A DNA stretch of 8,951 bases from an uncultured Christensenella sp. (GTDB taxonomy: Bacteria > Bacillota > Clostridia > Christensenellales > UBA1242): positions 1 to 8,951 of the forward strand of contig CASFFI010000055.1 in assembly GCA_949293925.1 (NCBI GenBank), given 5' to 3'. Position 1 is the first letter of the stretch, and each line of letters begins with the position of its first letter. A program made the translations under genes and the position numbers. The notes beneath the pieces are model-generated. The model did not search any database. It was not told the origin of the DNA and was given only the letters and a program-made list of their open reading frames with translations. This document shows positions 6,231 to 8,951 of the stretch, in pieces.

Positions 6231-6308
6231 AAAATTATTTTACTTTATTTTAATTGTATGGTATCTTCTAAAATTATTTTACTTTATTTTAATTGTATGG
6301 TATCTTCT
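6231..6308. repeat. perfect 39-bp tandem duplication
   Basis: Positions 6231-6269 and 6270-6308 are identical over 39 bp, with no mismatch. The bases on either side differ (6230 versus 6269, and 6270 versus 6309), so there are exactly two copies. The unit is AT-rich but contains the distinctive stretch TTGTATGGTATCTTCT. It fills the gap between the rplJ promoter and the membrane-protein gene start, and ends 23 nt before that gene's ATG. No clear promoter pair is readable inside it. Confidence 0.95.
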
Positions 6309-6313
6309 TAAAT

Positions 6314-6319
6314 AAAGGA
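6314..6319 (+). promoter_or_regulatory. ribosome binding site of the GT-C membrane-protein gene
   Basis: AAAGGA lies 12 nt before the ATG at 6332, somewhat farther than usual. It favours that ATG over the in-frame TTG at 6293, which lies inside the 39-bp repeat and has no SD sequence. Confidence 0.6.
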
Positions 6320-6331
6320 ATTTGTCACATA

Positions 6332-8377
6332 ATGAATTTTGTCAATATTTTTTCTCCTATTAAAGAAAATGAAAAGCACAAAAAAAATATTTTATATATA
6401 AGCATTTTATTGTTACTACTTGCTGGATATAATTTATTTTTATGCAATAAATTTTTTCCTGTTACAGAAGGTTGGTTCTCTGAATATGCTATGTATATCT
6501 TAGATGGACAAATTATGTATAAAGATTTTTTTATGTATATTCCACCATTATATCCACTAATAATTGCTTTTCTTATAAAAATATTTGGTAATTATTATTT
6601 GGTGCTTAGGATATATGGAATTGTTGAAAGATTGATTCTCGTTCTAATAGTATGGCTAATTCTTAAACATTATTTTTCAAATAAGTCGTGCTTTATTTCT
6701 ATTTTAATTGCTAGCATTTTATATATGACAAACCTTCAAGATCTTTTTTATGGATATTATCAAACTTCTCTGTTGATAGCAATGTTTTCATTATTGTTTT
6801 TTATCAATTCAAATAATATTGAATTTTCTAATAGAAAGAGATTTTTCTTTGCTTCATTATCAGGTATATCAGTTGGAATTTTATTATATTGTAAGCATAC
6901 GCTTGGTTTAATTTGTTTTTTATTGTACTTAGCTCTTTTCATATTTTATATAATAATGAATAAAAATGATAGGTCTTTAAAGTATTTAATCATTTATGCA
7001 TTTTCATTTTGTTTAGTGGTGATTATCGGAATTATTATCCTTCAATCTTTAGGCGCTTTAAATCCTATGATAGATCAATTATTTTTTTCATCAAATTCTA
7101 AAGGATCATTATGGAATATTTTACTAAATTTCATTGTAAATGCTAAAGAATATTTGAATTTCATTATTATAAGTTTAATTGTTGGAATTTATTGTGTCTT
7201 CTCAAATTTTTTGTTGAAAAATAAATTTAATAATAGGTATAAGTTGCTATTGGATATAATAATTTACACCCTGTTTGATATTTATGTACTTTTTATGTTA
7301 TTAGATAGTTCAATAAATATAACCGCTTTTTTAATATTAATTTTGTTTCTATTTTCTTTTTTACTTGTTTTAAATTTTTTCTTATTTAAAAAATGTATAA
7401 GAAAATCTTTTAGTGATAATATTTTTGTTTGTGTTTTCTGCGTGATATTATTATCTATATTCTTTGTTTCTTTATTCTATCCAAAGTTCTCTAATTTTAG
7501 TTCTAATTTTGCTTCAAATCCTTTAATGTCTATTTCAATTAGTTATGGTTCTTTCTATATATGTGTTTTTATCGCATTATATTATTTTGTTAAATATCTA
7601 ATAAGATCTAAATATCGCTTGATTAATAATAATTATGATTTTAATATTATATCAATATCTTGCTTTTCTGCAATGGTTTTATATGTACATAGTATGTCAG
7701 GGACTATGGAAATTCATGGCTCATTACTTGCTCTTAGTTTAGTATTGTGTATAATATTTCAAGATATATTTAAACGAATAAATAGTCGTTTAATTAAATT
7801 TAATTACTACAATATTTTCTGCTTGAGTTTTATCATAGTAATGTGTATTGTTTCTTGTTTTACTCAACGCATTTATAAGCCTTATCATTGGTGGGGTGTA
7901 GGAGCATCGCCTTCAATCACTGAGCAAACTAGTTATCTAAAAGATCCAACTTTAAAGGGTTTTAAAATTGAAAAAAAACAAGCTGATGAATTAAATTATA
8001 TATATGATTTGGTAATTAATTTAAAAAATGAAAATGATACAATGTACACTTTTGCATCTATTAATTATTTTAATGTAATGTCTGGGTTAAAGTCGCCAAC
8101 ATTTGCTAAAGTACATTTTTTTGATGTTTGTACTGACGAATATGCTATTAGTGACCTTAAAATAATTCAGGAAACTGAACCAAATTTTATAGTTTATATA
8201 GACTACGATGAAAATACATATATAACTCATGAAAAACTATATAGAAATGATAATTATTGTGGTCAAAGGGTTCTAATTGATGGTATAAAAAAATTATGCG
8301 ACTCAGAAAAATATGAATTAATATATATATCTAAAAATATTTCAGAAGATCCAATATATTTTTATCACAAATTATAA
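6332..8377 (+). CDS. polytopic membrane protein, probable GT-C-type glycosyltransferase
   Basis: The 681-residue integral membrane protein has about 14-16 hydrophobic segments between residues 20 and 510 and a soluble C-terminal domain (about 515-681). After the first membrane helix (about 20-37) comes a loop containing T45-E46-G-W, then G59, Y63-K-D65-F-F and P71-P72-L-Y. This matches the first external loop of GT-C enzymes such as the ArnT/PMT (GT39) group, typically (D/E)GxYxxxA...G..PYxDFxxxxPPL, whose acidic residue acts in metal binding or catalysis. Such enzymes move a sugar from a polyprenyl-phosphate carrier to a lipid, glycan or protein on the outer face of the membrane. The tail (FASINYFNVMSGLKSPT then EPNFIVYID) resembles the soluble tail often found in these proteins. 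The substrate cannot be inferred: no sugar or polyprenol gene is nearby. The gene is divergent from rplJ and followed by a weak terminator. It could instead be a glycan polymerase or ligase of similar fold. Confidence 0.75.
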   Translation: MNFVNIFSPIKENEKHKKNILYISILLLLLAGYNLFLCNKFFPVTEGWFSEYAMYILDGQIMYKDFFMYIPPLYPLIIAFLIKIFGNYYLVLRIYGIVERLILVLIVWLILKHYFSNKSCFISILIASILYMTNLQDLFYGYYQTSLLIAMFSLLFFINSNNIEFSNRKRFFFASLSGISVGILLYCKHTLGLICFLLYLALFIFYIIMNKNDRSLKYLIIYAFSFCLVVIIGIIILQSLGALNPMIDQLFFSSNSKGSLWNILLNFIVNAKEYLNFIIISLIVGIYCVFSNFLLKNKFNNRYKLLLDIIIYTLFDIYVLFMLLDSSINITAFLILILFLFSFLLVLNFFLFKKCIRKSFSDNIFVCVFCVILLSIFFVSLFYPKFSNFSSNFASNPLMSISISYGSFYICVFIALYYFVKYLIRSKYRLINNNYDFNIISISCFSAMVLYVHSMSGTMEIHGSLLALSLVLCIIFQDIFKRINSRLIKFNYYNIFCLSFIIVMCIVSCFTQRIYKPYHWWGVGASPSITEQTSYLKDPTLKGFKIEKKQADELNYIYDLVINLKNENDTMYTFASINYFNVMSGLKSPTFAKVHFFDVCTDEYAISDLKIIQETEPNFIVYIDYDENTYITHEKLYRNDNYCGQRVLIDGIKKLCDSEKYELIYISKNISEDPIYFYHKL

Positions 8378-8420
8378 AAATATCAAAATAACAAGTAGTG
8401 TGATTGTTAAAAATTTATGG

Positions 8421-8455
8421 AAGTAGAATCTAAAAGATTTTGCTTTATATTTTTG
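8421..8455 (+). terminator. possible terminator after the GT-C gene
   Basis: AAGTAGAATCT (8421-8431) and AGATTTTGCTT (8435-8445) form an 11-bp stem with two G-U pairs and a 3-nt loop. A T-rich but interrupted stretch (tatattttt) follows. It begins 44 nt after the stop codon at 8377. The AT-rich stem and broken T run make it weak. Confidence 0.5.
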
Positions 8456-8628
8456 TTAGTTTTTGATTTAGTTGTTTAACATTTCATTATATATCCTTTA
8501 AATATTAAAAGAATTAACTTTAATTTTTATCTAAAATGTTTTAATTATTATTATATTTTGTTAAAAAAATTACGAAATACAAAGATAAGTGGAATAAGTT
8601 TAATAGGTATTTAAAAGTTGTTTAATAA

Positions 8629-8657
8629 TTGACAAAATAGATATTCAATATTATAAA
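8629..8657 (+). promoter_or_regulatory. near-consensus promoter with no clear product
   Basis: TTGACA (8629-8634), a 17-bp spacer, and TATAAA (8652-8657). Predicted transcription starts near 8664, inside the gene-poor tail. The only frame just downstream is a 24-codon one at 8683-8757 without an SD sequence. AT-rich sequence yields chance -10 boxes easily, but an exact TTGACA at exactly 17 bp is less expected. Confidence 0.55.
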
Positions 8658-8906
8658 TTTTAGAAAAATAATAAATATATAAATGAAGATATCAAAAATA
8701 TGGAATAAAAACAATAATGTATACATAATAAATAGTAATAGTTTGTATAATTTTTAATTGATGTAAAAACTAATAAACTTATTTAAAAATGATTAAAATG
8801 TATGATTAAAAAACAATTTGGATTTAATGTTTTAATCAATTAAAATTCAATATAAGATGGAAACTAAAAAAAATGTAAAAAAATAAAAAAAAGTTTTAAA
8901 AAACTG

Positions 8907-8935
8907 TTGACAGAAAAAATAAGGTGTGATAATAT
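8907..8935 (+). promoter_or_regulatory. promoter for a gene beyond the window edge
   Basis: TTGACA (8907-8912) is followed by overlapping -10 candidates: TAATAT (8930-8935, 17-bp spacer, preceded by TGA) or GATAAT (8928-8933, 15-bp spacer, preceded by TGT). Transcription would start near 8940, leaving only about 10 nt inside the window. The ATG at 8940 has no SD sequence and is probably within the leader. A 6-bp inverted repeat (8892-8905) abuts the -35. Confidence 0.65.
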
Positions 8936-8951
8936 TACAATGCAACGCAAA

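Larger units (their letters stand above)
8378..8951. other. extremely AT-rich region without a recognisable gene
   Basis: Apart from the weak terminator, two promoter-like sites and a few short repeats, I see no gene here. No reading frame of more than about 25 codons has an SD sequence, and no tRNA-like or other conserved RNA motif is evident. Repeats: ATGATTAAAA occurs directly at 8789-8798 and 8802-8811, with the inverted core TTTTAATCA at 8830-8838. TTTTAAT/ATTAAAA forms a small palindrome at 8830-8845, and AGTTTT/AAAACT another at 8892-8905. With such composition, short matches are expected by chance. Confidence 0.7.

Noticed and set aside
6118..6315. 65-codon plus-strand frame rich in Phe, Tyr and Leu
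   Set aside because: It crosses the rplJ leader, the rplJ promoter and the 39-bp duplication. Its repeated LFYFILIVWYLLK segment simply reflects that duplication. There is no SD sequence.
8683..8757. 24-codon frame as a real gene
   Set aside because: It has no SD sequence and Asn/Ile/Tyr-rich content expected from AT-rich DNA. It was kept only as one explanation for the orphan promoter.

Overview
The window is very AT-rich and uses the standard code: Trp is encoded by TGG and genes end in TAA/TAG. It carries Gram-positive hallmarks: strong Shine-Dalgarno (SD) sites, intrinsic terminators, TTGACA/TATAAT promoters and an L10-leader attenuator. SecA has a nucleotide-binding-domain insertion and a zinc-binding tail as in many Clostridia. 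Together with rubrerythrin, this points to a low-GC Bacillota, probably an anaerobic, possibly uncultured Clostridia-like lineage. The lineage is an inference from style, not from a database match.

Left part (1-1531): the 3' end of a DHH/DHHA1 phosphoesterase resembling NrnA, a terminator, then a monocistronic rubrerythrin. The rubrerythrin gene converges on secA across an AT-rich gap that ends in a bidirectional terminator abutting the secA stop codon.

Middle (1532-5160): secA on the minus strand and, divergently, a short cytosolic protein with BspA-type leucine-rich-repeat motifs. The two genes have back-to-back consensus promoters in a short intergenic region. The apparent upstream start of the repeat protein lies inside its own -35 box, so its start is corrected to a GTG at 4387. 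This gene converges on rplL through a second bidirectional terminator.

Ribosomal block (5161-6218): rplJ-rplL (L10 and L7/L12) on the minus strand form a self-contained transcript. It has a perfect TTGACA-17-TATAAT promoter and a leader of about 140 nt with a terminator hairpin, consistent with L10 autoregulation. Neither rplK-rplA nor rpoB flanks it, which is unusual. The rplJ start is corrected to a GTG at 6043.

Right part (6219-8951): a perfect 39-bp tandem duplication lies between the rplJ promoter and a divergent gene for a polytopic GT-C-type glycosyltransferase-like membrane protein. The last 570 bases are extremely AT-rich and have no convincing gene. They contain a terminator-like hairpin, a near-consensus promoter with no obvious product, short repeats, and a second promoter at the window edge that must serve a gene outside the window.

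The window is mostly housekeeping genes plus two accessory genes. I see no defence system, mobile element, CRISPR array or RNA gene other than the L10 leader, and no convincing previously undescribed system. The most interesting points are the detached rplJL unit, the cytosolic repeat protein paired with secA, the 39-bp duplication, and the orphan promoter at 8629.
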